A stretch of 64,000 bases of DNA from assembly GCA_947493955.1 (NCBI GenBank), contig CANLSQ010000002.1, positions 186,001-250,000 on the forward strand, given 5' to 3'. The DNA is from an uncultured Sphingomonadaceae bacterium (GTDB lineage Bacteria > Pseudomonadota > Alphaproteobacteria > Sphingomonadales > Sphingomonadaceae). Below the pieces are notes generated by a model. That model was given only the letters and a program-made list of their open reading frames with translations, was not told the origin of the DNA and ran no database searches. Within the stretch, counting starts at the first letter, position 1; each line of letters starts with the position of its first letter. A program made the position numbers and the translations under genes. Of the stretch, positions 53,998 through 63,479 are shown one piece after another.

Positions 53998-54198
53998 CTA
54001 AAGCCCGTAAGGTGCCCATTTCTTGACTGTCCGCGCATCGGCATCACACAATTTCTTGGTGCCGCGCTGCTGACGGATATATTTGCTGTTATGGCTCATC
54101 AAACGGTGGCGTTTGCCGGCTACGCCGTGCTTTACCTTGCCGGTTGCGGTGATTTTGAAGCGTTTCTTCACACCACTTTTGGTCTTCAACTTGGGCAT
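53998..54198 (-). CDS. rpmI: 50S ribosomal protein L35
   Basis: 66 residues, starting [20 protein letters not shown] and containing [13 protein letters not shown]. First of the rpmI-rplT pair. The 146 bases upstream to the AraC gene should hold its promoter; no structured leader can be identified with certainty. Confidence 0.97.
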   Translation of the reverse strand: MPKLKTKSGVKKRFKITATGKVKHGVAGKRHRLMSHNSKYIRQQRGTKKLCDADARTVKKWAPYGL

Positions 54199-54344
54199 TT
54201 TGGTCTCCTTTAGAAGTTACCGTTACGGACACATGTGGCAGCCCAACACTGGCCAGTGCGTCACATCGGAACGGCGGCAATAGCTAGATTCGCCCAAAAT
54301 GCAAGAAATAATGCAGTTTCATCGTCGCTTTGTGCAGTTGTTCG

Positions 54345-55253
54345 TCAGGCAGCGTTACAATTATCGTCAGAGTCAGGGTCTTCGGGCCTGTCCATCGCCT
54401 GTAAAGGTCGCCCCAGTGCTTTCGTGCGCTCGCTCGCACCGATCCCGAAGATGGGATGCGGCTGGGCCATATACTGCCGCGGCGTCAGTCCCATGAATCG
54501 CTTGAAGTCGCGATTGAAATGCGCCTGGTCATAATAGTTGAGATCGACACACTCGCTCCAGTTTTGGTTTGGGTTCATGAGGGCCTGACCCAATGTGCGA
54601 ACAAAACGCTGTCTGCGGAGCAGCAGTTTCGGGAGAAAACCAAAAACGCGGCTCGAAAACCGGCTCAGTTGTTTGGTGTCCATTTGCAGTCGTTCACTCA
54701 GCGCGCCAACGCTGTCAATATCAGGATCTGTCAGTGCCAGATGGGCAGCCTCAATCTGCTCCTCTTCCGGATCCGGTGGTGACAGGGCTTCCAGCAACAA
54801 CCGGTTAAAGACATCGATCATTTCTGCTTCGGTCTCGGCAACCCTGATGGCGTTCCAGATTTTGGCAAAGAGGCCGAACTTGTGCGCCGTTTCAACGTCC
54901 ACCACTTTGTTGGCCCACCGTGATGCGGGTTGCCCGACAAATTTATACCAGCCTAGCGGTAGCAGACCAATTGCGGCAATTCGTGATGATTTGCTAGAAA
55001 TAGGTGCTGCCATACTGGTGGGCCCGGTCATTGCCGCCAGCGGCGAGTCCTGGGGCTTGTGGTCAGGTACTGTCATTTTGACACTACCGCGAAAGATATA
55101 CCGGATGCTGGCCCATTGCGGCAATAACAGGTCTGAGATCTCTGACCCATCTCGACTCTCGATCTCGGAAAAATAATAGGTTGTCAGATAACGCTGCAGC
55201 GGCGGCGGAGGCAGAACAAACCTCGTTTTGCTGACGGGCTCTAATGGTTGCAT
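54345..55253 (-). CDS. AraC-family transcriptional regulator
   Basis: 302 residues. The C-terminal AraC HTH is at about 180-265 (VGALSERLQMDTKQLSRFSSRVFGF, then YDQAHFNRDFKRFMGLTPRQY). The N-terminal half is a ligand or dimer domain with no clear cupin motif. The start overlaps the hisN end by 13 bases on the same strand, so it could be co-expressed. Ligand unknown. Confidence 0.85.
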   Translation of the reverse strand: MQPLEPVSKTRFVLPPPPLQRYLTTYYFSEIESRDGSEISDLLLPQWASIRYIFRGSVKMTVPDHKPQDSPLAAMTGPTSMAAPISSKSSRIAAIGLLPLGWYKFVGQPASRWANKVVDVETAHKFGLFAKIWNAIRVAETEAEMIDVFNRLLLEALSPPDPEEEQIEAAHLALTDPDIDSVGALSERLQMDTKQLSRFSSRVFGFLPKLLLRRQRFVRTLGQALMNPNQNWSECVDLNYYDQAHFNRDFKRFMGLTPRQYMAQPHPIFGIGASERTKALGRPLQAMDRPEDPDSDDNCNAA

Positions 55254-56020
55254 GCAATAGCCTCCAGCACGTCATCGACACGCGCCTGATCGCCGATGGC
55301 AAGCACATGACCGTCCGAATCCGCATGAAGCGGTTCGCCATTCCAATCACACATCATCCCGCCGGCGCCATCGATAATCGGTGCAAGTGCAGCATAGTCA
55401 TGAAGCATGAGCCCTGCTTCGCAGACCACATCGACATGGCCGCTGGCGACCAGGCCATAATTATAGCAATCGCCGCCATAGATAATCTTGCGCGGCGCAA
55501 CTTTACTCGCAAGACCCATGAAATGATCGGCGTCATGCTCGTCAAACTGATGCGGGGTTGTGGTTGCCAGCACGGCGTCCTTCAACTCACGGCAGCGCGC
55601 CGATTGAGCCGCAGCTCCGTTAAAGGTTGTAGGCCGGCCTACCACTCCGACCCATCGCTCTCGCGCTATCGGCTGGTCAATAATCCCGATAACCGGCCAA
55701 CCATCCTGCATCAACGCAATAAGTGTTCCGAAAATCGGTCGCCCCGCGATGAAGCTGGTGGTTCCATCGATCGGATCAAGCACCCATTGGCGAGAAGCAC
55801 CTTCGTTGATCGTGCCATATTCTTCGCCGATAATGCCGTCTTCAGGGCATTCTGTTTCGATAATCTTGCGCATCGCGGCTTCCGCAGCGCGATCAGCTTC
55901 AGTTACCGGGGTCGAATCACTCTTTGATTCCTGATCAAATTTCGTACGGAATAAGGGACGAATGGCATCGCCCGCAGCATCGGCCAGCTTTTCAGCAAGA
56001 GTGATATCCTTGGGTGTCAT
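55241..56020 (-). CDS. hisN: Histidinol-phosphatase (inositol-monophosphatase-like)
   Basis: 259 residues. The IMP-fold signature is clear: GEEYG, WVLDPIDGTTSF, and ICDWNGEPL-like C-terminal GGMMCDWNGEPL, with the metal acids. HisN removes phosphate from L-histidinol phosphate, a histidine step in alphaproteobacteria. Could also act on inositol phosphates; the name is by closest family. Confidence 0.88.
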   Translation of the reverse strand: MTPKDITLAEKLADAAGDAIRPLFRTKFDQESKSDSTPVTEADRAAEAAMRKIIETECPEDGIIGEEYGTINEGASRQWVLDPIDGTTSFIAGRPIFGTLIALMQDGWPVIGIIDQPIARERWVGVVGRPTTFNGAAAQSARCRELKDAVLATTTPHQFDEHDADHFMGLASKVAPRKIIYGGDCYNYGLVASGHVDVVCEAGLMLHDYAALAPIIDGAGGMMCDWNGEPLHADSDGHVLAIGDQARVDDVLEAIACNH

Positions 56021-56085
56021 ATTCCCTTAATTGGCAGCAAAATGGTCCTTTGACCAGCGCCGCTCATTGAAAAACACAGCGCGAA

Positions 56086-56487
56086 TCAAGATAACTCCGG
56101 TTTGGCAGGCCGCCAAGCCCAGAGATAAAGGATCAATCCTGTTATTATAAATAGGGCACAGCCAGACAATACCCAGGAATTTGCATACCAATATTCACCC
56201 CAGGAAAATTCGCCCGCCATGATCTTTTTCCACCCATTGAAATGCTGCATGGCCGCGACGACCAGCCCGAGGACGGCAAGTACCGATGATGCCCAGCGAT
56301 TTAGCCAGTGTTGCGGGTTGGCCAAGAGAAGGAGCCCCAATAGTCCGATTACGGTTCTTTGCGCACGGCAATATGGGCAGATATAAACCCAGCCTGCCAA
56401 CTCGGTGATCCATGCGAAGACCGAAATCGCGATCGCAAGGACCGCAATATGAGTGCGATATTTCATCAATGTTTCTAGATTTGGCAC
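56086..56487 (-). CDS. DsbB-like small membrane protein with CPYC
   Basis: 133 residues from GTG 56487 (a GGGAGG stretch upstream); ATG at 56466 would remove 7 residues. Four TM helices. ICPYCRAQRTVIGLLGLLLL resembles the DsbB motif CxxC-x-QR, but a second cysteine pair of true DsbB is not seen (only one Cys in WVLSGCALF). Probably a DsbB relative for quinone-linked thiol oxidation, or a degenerate version. Confidence 0.65.
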   Translation of the reverse strand: MPNLETLMKYRTHIAVLAIAISVFAWITELAGWVYICPYCRAQRTVIGLLGLLLLANPQHWLNRWASSVLAVLGLVVAAMQHFNGWKKIMAGEFSWGEYWYANSWVLSGCALFIITGLILYLWAWRPAKPELS

Positions 56488-56532
56488 AATGGCTTTCCCT
56501 CCCCCTAGGGATTCTTGAAACCGGAATTCAGA

Positions 56533-57468
56533 TCAATCAAACAGGCTCGAAACAGAACTTTCGTCGGCAATACGTTTGATCGCTTCGCCCAACAAAGGCG
56601 CGATCGTCAAGTGGCGCACGCGATCCGATTCTTGAACCGCTTCGGTTGCACCAATGGAATCGGTGATCACCAACTCCTTAAGCGCGCTGTCATTCACCCG
56701 GGCCACGGCTCCGCCGGAAAGAACGCCGTGGGTACAATAAGCGACAACTTCGGTAGCGCCTTTATCTTTCAGCGCCTGCGCAGCGTTACAAAGCGTTCCG
56801 CCGGAATCGACAATATCATCGATCAATATACAAAAACGCCCAGAAACATCGCCGATGATGTTCATTACTTCAGATTCGCCGGCACGTTCACGGCGTTTAT
56901 CGACAATCGCCAGTGGCGCGTTGTCCAGCCGTTTGGCGAGCGCGCGGGCACGAACCACGCCGCCAACATCCGGCGACACAACCATCAGCTCATGACCAGC
57001 AAAACGGGCCTGAATGTCCGCCGACATTACCGGTGCACCATAAAGATTGTCGGTAGGGATATCGAAAAAACCCTGAATTTGACCTGCGTGCAGATCAACC
57101 GAAAGCACCCGATCAGCGCCCGCTTCAGTGATAAGGTTGGCGACGAGTTTGGCTGAAATAGGTGTTCTCGGGCCCGGTTTCCGGTCTTGTCGTGCATAGC
57201 CGAAATAAGGAATCACGGCAGTAATACGCTTCGCAGAGGCACGGCGCAAAGCGTCGATACCGATCAACAATTCCATCAAATTGTCATTGGCCGGGAAGCT
57301 GGTCGATTGCATGATGAAGACGTCTTCGCCGCGCACGTTTTCATGGATTTCTACAAAAATCTCATCGTCCGCAAAGCGTTTCACGCTCGCATCGGTCAAC
57401 TTGATATCCAGATAGTCGGCTACGGATTGAGCGAGCGACAAATTGCTGTTGCCGGACATGAGTTTCAT
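56533..57468 (-). CDS. prs: Ribose-phosphate pyrophosphokinase
   Basis: 311 residues from ATG 57468. Conserved Mg/ribose sites: [31 protein letters not shown] and [17 protein letters not shown]. Synthesises PRPP from ribose 5-phosphate and ATP for nucleotides, His and Trp. The upstream in-frame [12 protein letters not shown] extension is not conserved in the family. Confidence 0.96.
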   Translation of the reverse strand: MKLMSGNSNLSLAQSVADYLDIKLTDASVKRFADDEIFVEIHENVRGEDVFIMQSTSFPANDNLMELLIGIDALRRASAKRITAVIPYFGYARQDRKPGPRTPISAKLVANLITEAGADRVLSVDLHAGQIQGFFDIPTDNLYGAPVMSADIQARFAGHELMVVSPDVGGVVRARALAKRLDNAPLAIVDKRRERAGESEVMNIIGDVSGRFCILIDDIVDSGGTLCNAAQALKDKGATEVVAYCTHGVLSGGAVARVNDSALKELVITDSIGATEAVQESDRVRHLTIAPLLGEAIKRIADESSVSSLFD

Positions 57469-57579
57469 TGATTGGCTTCCCCTCGAACAGGCCAGCCATT
57501 GCATCAGAATCGCCGACCCTATGTGAATGTTTCGAGGCTCCGTTTAACAGGTGCGCCGCAAATCGAAAGTGCCTTTCGG

Positions 57580-58383
57580 TTAAATCCAGCCAGATTGTTT
57601 CAGTTTGGTGACATAAGCGCGGGAAACTGGAACTTCGAGGCCGCCGAATAGCGACAATCGCAGATTCCGCCCTGCCCGTCTGGACGTGACTATGGCATCG
57701 CGGGCCACCCACCAGCTGCGATGGACCTGCATGCCTTCCAGCGGTTCCATTTCCCTGATGGCATCGCTCAGCCGCATCAAGATCATTTCCGTGCGTTCGG
57801 GACCATGGACGCGGACATAATGGTCTTCCACGCCAAGGGCGATGATCCGGTCGGGGATATCAGATTGGCGATCATGCAAATTTGTCTGCACTGGCGCAAT
57901 TTCTGAGGGTTCAGCCTGTATTTCACGCGGTTCTGGCTCCTGAATCCCTTCGCTTTCGGCGTCCGATCCATCCGGCCCAAAGAGCAACCGCATGAAAAGG
58001 AAGATGCCGAAACCGATCACCGCACATTGCAGGTAGAGTATGAGAAAGCGGTCGCCCCAAAAGGAGGGATCGAAACGCATACCTGACATCGCGAAGCCGA
58101 TCAGGAAGGTAAGCGGCAGGGTCGCTATGGCCGTAGCGAGCAGTTCCGCTGTCCAAAACGGCATGGCGATGCTTTCCCGCAGCCATCCGGCGCTGATCGA
58201 AACCGGTCTGAAAATCGCATAGCCGATGATGATGAAGCCGACCCAATAGGCAAGGCGCAGGGCCACCGGCATCGCGTAAGTGCCAAACGGGCCGAGGAAA
58301 CCGAAGACCAGCCCGATAAGCGCCATGACCAGCAATTCGACAGCAATCCATCTCACGGACCATTTTCTAACACTGCCGCTCAT
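57580..58383 (-). CDS. Membrane-anchored LytTR DNA-binding regulator
   Basis: 267 residues. Five or so TM helices (to about residue 135), then a linker, then a LytTR domain at about 168-265 (RIIALGVEDHYVRVHG, LEGMQVHRSWWVARDAI). No receiver domain, so it is a membrane sensor with direct DNA-binding, a type common in sphingomonads. Divergent from DUF2306 gene at 58553. Confidence 0.88.
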   Translation of the reverse strand: MSGSVRKWSVRWIAVELLVMALIGLVFGFLGPFGTYAMPVALRLAYWVGFIIIGYAIFRPVSISAGWLRESIAMPFWTAELLATAIATLPLTFLIGFAMSGMRFDPSFWGDRFLILYLQCAVIGFGIFLFMRLLFGPDGSDAESEGIQEPEPREIQAEPSEIAPVQTNLHDRQSDIPDRIIALGVEDHYVRVHGPERTEMILMRLSDAIREMEPLEGMQVHRSWWVARDAIVTSRRAGRNLRLSLFGGLEVPVSRAYVTKLKQSGWI

Positions 58384-58552
58384 TTAACCCCCAAACTGCT
58401 ATCCAACCTGTCCATTGACGCTTCGTGAATGGGCAAATTGCCTGTTTCTGGCGCAATTCACGAATAAGAGACAACCGCCGGCGTAAGCAAGCTGGAATTG
58501 CACTTTCGGATAGCCAATCTGGTCAGCAACGAATTGAACCAACGGGGAAATC

Positions 58553-59107
58553 ATGGCCAAGCCGAAAAGCGCAGTGCAATCTGAGATAATCAAGAAAAGC
58601 GGATATAATATTCAGAATGTCATTCTGGTAGGCGGCGCAACACTATTGGCCACGTTGGTTTTGATGGCACTATCTTCTCTCTACGGCGGCTTTGCTTACA
58701 GCGCCGATGTAGAGATTGCGCAAAAGCGATCGATCAGCCTGCCGGTTATCATTCACCTTGCGACTGTAATCCCGGCCCTTCCGCTAGGCGCTTATATCTT
58801 GTGGCGGAAAAAGGGTGATCGGCTCCATATGCATATGGGACGTATCTGGGGGATATTGATGGTAACCACCGCAATTGTCAGCTTCTGGATCGGTCGTCCG
58901 GGACAAGGCATTGGTGGAACAGGACTAAGCTTCATCCATATCTTCTCGGTTGTGACGTTGCTTTCGATTCCTTACGGTATCTGGCAAATCCGGCGCGGCA
59001 ATGTTGTGGAGCATTACCGGGCGATGCAGGGCCCTTATATCGGGCTCTTGGTTGCTGGTCTGTTTGCTTTCATACCCGGTCGGATCATGGGATCGTTGAT
59101 CTTCTAG
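58553..59107 (+). CDS. DUF2306 family membrane protein
   Basis: 184 residues, about four TM helices, with the DUF2306 pattern IHLATVIPALPLGAYILWR, HMHMGRIWGILM and HYRAMQGPYIGLL. Function unknown. Divergent from the LytTR regulator; the pair probably belong together, the regulator controlling this gene. Confidence 0.82.
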   Translation: MAKPKSAVQSEIIKKSGYNIQNVILVGGATLLATLVLMALSSLYGGFAYSADVEIAQKRSISLPVIIHLATVIPALPLGAYILWRKKGDRLHMHMGRIWGILMVTTAIVSFWIGRPGQGIGGTGLSFIHIFSVVTLLSIPYGIWQIRRGNVVEHYRAMQGPYIGLLVAGLFAFIPGRIMGSLIF

Positions 59108-59164
59108 TCAATCATTTGGAACAATTCATTTGCCGAGCGCAGCACTGCTTTCTATCAGGGCGGG

Positions 59165-60820
59165 ATGACAGCAAAGCTTACCATCACCCTTGCCCAGATG
59201 ACCCAGGCGGTTGGCGATTTGCGCGGCAATGCCGACGCGATGATCGCCGTCTATCGGTCAAAACCGGATAGCGACCTGATTGTCTTTCCGGAGCTGCAGC
59301 TCATTGGCTATCCGCCCGAAGATCTGGTGCTGAAACCAGCGGTCGTCGAACGTGCGGAAACAGAGTTGCAGCGATTGGCCGACGCGACGAAAGATAGCGC
59401 GCCAGCCATGTTGGTAGGGTCGATTTTCCGTGACAAGGGCCATCTCTATAACGGCATTGCGCTGCTTGAAAGCGGCCAGATCAAAGAGGTGCGATATAAG
59501 GTTGAGCTTCCCAATTACGGCACGTTTGATGAAAAGCGCCTGTTCACATCCGGGCCGCTGCCAGAACCCATCGACTGTCGCGGCTGCAAGATCGGTTTGC
59601 CGATTTGCGAGGATGTCTGGTTCCCGACCGTCTGTGAACATCTGAAAGCACAGGGCGCGGAAATGCTGATTTCTGTCCATGGCAGCCCCTATGAGATTGA
59701 GAAAGATGACCGGCGGCTGGGTCAGGTGGCAACGCAGCGCGTGCGGGAAACACAGCTGCCGTTGCTTTTCCTCAACCGGATTGGCGGCCAGGATGAAGTG
59801 GTGTTCGATGGAGCGAGCTTCGTCCTCAACGGCGACACCAGTGTAATGCACCAGCTTCCCGACTGGGACGAGGCCATCGTTGATACCTATTGGTCGAATG
59901 AGGGTCGGGACTGGACTTGCGCGCCCGGCGAGATTCACAAGCTGGATGATCATCCGGCCGATATTTATAACGCGATGATAGTTGGCTTACGCGACTATGT
60001 GAATGCCAACCGCTTTCCTGGCGTCATTCTTGGTCTGTCTGGTGGTATTGATAGCGCCCTGTCTGCGGCAGTGGCGGTTGACGCCTTGGGCGCGGATCGG
60101 GTGTGGTGCGTGATGATGCCGTCACGCTTCACGTCACAAGAGAGTCTCGACGATGCGGCAAGCTGTGCCGAGATGCTCGGCACGCGGCTCGACACGATTT
60201 CGATTGTGCCCGCAGTCGAAGGTTTTGACGCCATGCTCGAAGGTAGTTTTGCCGATGAAGAGGTGGATATTACCGAAGAGAATATCCAGTCGCGCATCCG
60301 CGGCGTGACGCTGATGGCGATGAGCAACAAATTTGGTCATATGCTGCTCACCACCGGCAACAAGAGCGAGATGAGCGTCGGCTATGCCACCATCTATGGC
60401 GATATGGCGGGCGGCTATTCCGTGCTGAAAGATGCCTATAAGCTGACCTGTTTCAAACTGTCGGAATGGCGTAATCGCAACAAGCCGTCGCTCGGCATGG
60501 GCCCGGACGGCCCCATCATGCCCGACAATATCATCACCAAACCGCCGAGCGCGGAGTTGCGGGAAGACCAGAAGGATAGCGACAGCTTGCCCGACTATGA
60601 AATTCTCGATCCCCTGCTCCACGGGCTGGTGGAGGAAGAATTATCGGTTTCTGATCTTGTCGAACGCGGCTTTGATCGCGAAACCGTGATACGGATCGAA
60701 AAATTGCTCTATATAGCCGAATATAAACGGCGTCAGGCCCCGCCGGGCGTAAAACTGGGCACAAGAAATTTTGGCCGCGATCGGCGTTATCCCATTACCA
60801 ATGCATTTAGGACGATATGA
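59165..60820 (+). CDS. nadE: Glutamine-dependent NAD+ synthetase
   Basis: 551 residues. N-terminal nitrilase-type glutaminase (LPICEDVWFP with the Cys, VFPELQLIGYPPEDL) and C-terminal ATP-PP-loop synthetase (LGLSGGIDSALSAAV). Amidates deamido-NAD to NAD using glutamine-derived ammonia. The stop overlaps the gltX start by four bases. Confidence 0.96.
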   Translation: MTAKLTITLAQMTQAVGDLRGNADAMIAVYRSKPDSDLIVFPELQLIGYPPEDLVLKPAVVERAETELQRLADATKDSAPAMLVGSIFRDKGHLYNGIALLESGQIKEVRYKVELPNYGTFDEKRLFTSGPLPEPIDCRGCKIGLPICEDVWFPTVCEHLKAQGAEMLISVHGSPYEIEKDDRRLGQVATQRVRETQLPLLFLNRIGGQDEVVFDGASFVLNGDTSVMHQLPDWDEAIVDTYWSNEGRDWTCAPGEIHKLDDHPADIYNAMIVGLRDYVNANRFPGVILGLSGGIDSALSAAVAVDALGADRVWCVMMPSRFTSQESLDDAASCAEMLGTRLDTISIVPAVEGFDAMLEGSFADEEVDITEENIQSRIRGVTLMAMSNKFGHMLLTTGNKSEMSVGYATIYGDMAGGYSVLKDAYKLTCFKLSEWRNRNKPSLGMGPDGPIMPDNIITKPPSAELREDQKDSDSLPDYEILDPLLHGLVEEELSVSDLVERGFDRETVIRIEKLLYIAEYKRRQAPPGVKLGTRNFGRDRRYPITNAFRTI

Positions 60821-62154
60821 CCATTAACACCCGCTTTGCACCCTCGCCCACCGGGCATCTTCATGTCGGCAATATCCGCACGGCGCTCCACAACTGGATG
60901 TTCGCCAAGAAACAGGGCGGCGAATTTCTGCTGCGGCTGGATGATACGGACAAGGAACGCTCCAAGGAGGAATATGTCACAGCTATACGCGCTGATCTCG
61001 CTTGGCTCGGCATCCATCCCGATAGCGAAGAGCGGCAGTCGGCGCGTTTCGACCGCTATGAAGAACGATTTGAGGAGCTGAAGGCGGCTGGCCGCGTCTA
61101 TCCGGCCTATGAAACGGCGCAGGAACTGGATCTGAAGCGCAAGGTGCAGCTTGGCCGCGGCAAACCGCCGACATATGATCGGGCGGCGCTCGATTTGACG
61201 GATGCCGAGATCGCCGCTTTTGAGGATGAGGGCCGAAAAGCTCATTGGCGCTTCAAGCTGGATCACGATACTCCGATTGAGTGGACCGACCTGATCCGCG
61301 GCGACCAGCATTTTGACCCGGCCTTGCTGTCCGATCCGGTCATCCGCCGTGAAGATGGCAGTTGGCTTTATATGCTGCCATCGACGATCGATGATATGGA
61401 TATGGGCATCACCCATGTCGTGCGCGGCGAGGATCATGTCGCCAATACCGCGGTCCAGATTCAGATGTTTCAGGCCTTTGGCGCCAACACACCGGAATTT
61501 GCCCATGAGGCATTGCTGGTCGGGACAGAGGGCAAGCTTTCCAAGCGTTTGGGGTCCCTGGGCGTAGGCGGTTTTCGCGAGCGCAACATTGAACCGCAAT
61601 CGATTGTCGCGTTACTTGCCCGTATCGGCACCAGCGACCCGGTGGAGCCAATTGCAGACGTTATGACGTTGGTGGAAACTTTTGATTTTTCACGCTTTGG
61701 ACGGGCGCCAGCGCGCTTTGATGACGAAGAATTGACCCAGCTGAACCAGAAGATAGTGCACCTGCTGGACTATGAAGATGTGCAGGATCGGCTGCCTGAT
61801 GCAATGTCTGCGGCGGCCTGGGACGTCGTCCGGCCCAATCTCCATGATATGGGTGAAATCGATGCCTGGTGGCAGGTGGTGACGGGCCCGATAGCCGCTC
61901 CCGACTTGTCGGCCGAAGACCAGGACTTCCTGGATCAGGCTCGAACAACCCTGGAGGGCTTGTCCTGGTCAGAGACGATCTGGAAAGATTGGACCGGAGC
62001 ATTGAAGGAAGGCACGGGCCGCAAAGGCAAGCCATTGTTCATGCCGCTGCGTCAGGCGCTGACCGGATTGGATCACGGACCGGACATGGGCGCATTGCTT
62101 CCGCTCATTGGCCGTGAATCCGCCCTCGCACGGCTGCAAAACATCTCTTCATAA
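60817..62154 (+). CDS. gltX: Glutamate--tRNA ligase
   Basis: 445 residues. Class I motifs HLHVG near the start (HIGH-type) and KLSKR (KMSKS-type) are clear. The length is that of the shorter alphaproteobacterial GluRS copy; a second GluRS elsewhere in the genome is usual for this group and could mean this one charges tRNA-Gln as well. Coupled to nadE. Confidence 0.93.
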   Translation: MTINTRFAPSPTGHLHVGNIRTALHNWMFAKKQGGEFLLRLDDTDKERSKEEYVTAIRADLAWLGIHPDSEERQSARFDRYEERFEELKAAGRVYPAYETAQELDLKRKVQLGRGKPPTYDRAALDLTDAEIAAFEDEGRKAHWRFKLDHDTPIEWTDLIRGDQHFDPALLSDPVIRREDGSWLYMLPSTIDDMDMGITHVVRGEDHVANTAVQIQMFQAFGANTPEFAHEALLVGTEGKLSKRLGSLGVGGFRERNIEPQSIVALLARIGTSDPVEPIADVMTLVETFDFSRFGRAPARFDDEELTQLNQKIVHLLDYEDVQDRLPDAMSAAAWDVVRPNLHDMGEIDAWWQVVTGPIAAPDLSAEDQDFLDQARTTLEGLSWSETIWKDWTGALKEGTGRKGKPLFMPLRQALTGLDHGPDMGALLPLIGRESALARLQNISS

Positions 62155-62308
62155 CCGCCTATTTCCCTACCCTACACCGCTTTGGCGAGCCATATCCTTG
62201 ATTCTAAACATGTAATAGTATATCATCTCACATGACGGTGCGGGATGAAGCGCCAATAAATGGGGCAGCTGCACTGTCATCCGAGGAGATGGATGAAAGG
62301 ACAGACTT

Positions 62309-62980
62309 ATGAGCTTCACATCAACTTACGCGCATAAACCACCCAATTACAAAGGCATTGGATTGGCCGTGGGGGTCCACGCTTTGCTTTTCGCCGGTGC
62401 CATGGCCCTGCCTGCGATAACCGCAGAGATCCCATTTGAGGGCGTGATTACGGCCTATCCGATCGAGGTTGATAAAGAACCGCCGACACCTGTCACCAAG
62501 ATTGAGGAGCCGATTGTCGCGACCAATCCACCGCCAAAGTCGGTCACGGCGGTTACCCCCCTAGTGAATCCACCGGTGTTCAATGATCCGCCCGCGATAA
62601 CGTTTACCGGTATCGAAGATGGCCTAGACATCAGTAGTTTAGGGGATCGGATTACGACTCCAATAGCTCCAATCGAGATCATTCCGGAACCGGTCATTGC
62701 AGATGCGAAATTGAATAACCGCTTTAGCGCTCAGTTTCAGCCGCCCTATCCATCCGGATTGCTGCGAATGGGCGAGGAAGGAATGATCACTGTACGCGTT
62801 CTCGTCGGAACCGATGGTCGGGCCAAGCAGATTGAACTGGTTGATAGTCCGCATGAAGGCTTTTGGACCGCAACCAAACGGCATGCCCTAAAAAAATGGC
62901 GTTTCGAACCGGCGACGAAGGATGGTGCGCCTTTTGAAAGTTGGATGACCCTGAAAGTCCGGTTCCAGATTAACAGTTGA
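62309..62980 (+). CDS. Energy transducer TonB family protein
   Basis: 223 residues. One N-terminal TM segment (IGLAVGVHALLFAGAMAL), a proline-rich spacer (EPPTPVTKIEEP), and a C-terminal TonB domain (YPSGLLRMGEEGMITVRVLVGTDGRAKQIELVDSPH in pieces, HALKKWRFEPATKDG). It passes proton-motive energy to TonB-dependent receptors at the outer membrane. No exbBD seen next to it. Confidence 0.9.
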   Translation: MSFTSTYAHKPPNYKGIGLAVGVHALLFAGAMALPAITAEIPFEGVITAYPIEVDKEPPTPVTKIEEPIVATNPPPKSVTAVTPLVNPPVFNDPPAITFTGIEDGLDISSLGDRITTPIAPIEIIPEPVIADAKLNNRFSAQFQPPYPSGLLRMGEEGMITVRVLVGTDGRAKQIELVDSPHEGFWTATKRHALKKWRFEPATKDGAPFESWMTLKVRFQINS

Positions 62981-62997
62981 GCCTGAAAACACGAAGT

Positions 62998-63036
62998 CCA
63001 GCCCCGATGATACAGAATATGCCGCAACGGGGCTGG
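62998..63036. terminator. Hairpin between tonB and the ribD-linked operon
   Basis: CCAGCCCCG (62998-63006) pairs exactly with CGGGGCTGG (63028-63036) across a 21-base loop, followed shortly by a T-rich stretch (GTTTTT). Likely a terminator for tonB, although the loop is larger than normal. Confidence 0.55.
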
Positions 63037-63068
63037 TCATCCGCGTTTTTGCACCCTATTTAACAATA

Positions 63069-63479
63069 ATGAAGATGCTAAAAGATGTTTCCGTCGGCGG
63101 CGGTTTAAAGGATTTGATTACTCTTTTGCGCCGGAGTCCAAAGGAACAGGCGATGCCGGCCTTTCTGGCCTTTCTCTGTTCCGGTTTCATCTTCTTCCTG
63201 TTTATCATCGACCCGAAGGTCAATACGGACGTCTATGTTCCACAAGAAGTTGTCTATGTCGAAAACTGGACACTGGACCGCACGGACGAAGATATCATGA
63301 AAGACCGCTGGGCCGTGCAATGCCTGAAAGACAAGCAGGAAACGAAACGAAGAGAAGCGATGAAATCGTTGGGCCGAATCTCGGGCATGGATGTTGACGC
63401 GATTGAACGCGAAGCAAAAGCGGACCGATTGGCGCGCGGCGAAGTGGAAGTGGAACGGCCAGCCGGCCTGACATGCTGA
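63069..63479 (+). CDS. One-TM hypothetical protein upstream of ribD
   Basis: 136 residues from ATG 63069 (an ATG two codons later is also possible). One TM segment, about residues 29-46 (MPAFLAFLCSGFIFFLFI). A basic and acidic helix follows (KQETKRREAMKSLG), and Cys is the final residue. No family recognised. Its end overlaps the ribD start, so it is tied to riboflavin synthesis by operon only. Confidence 0.65.
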   Translation: MKMLKDVSVGGGLKDLITLLRRSPKEQAMPAFLAFLCSGFIFFLFIIDPKVNTDVYVPQEVVYVENWTLDRTDEDIMKDRWAVQCLKDKQETKRREAMKSLGRISGMDVDAIEREAKADRLARGEVEVERPAGLTC

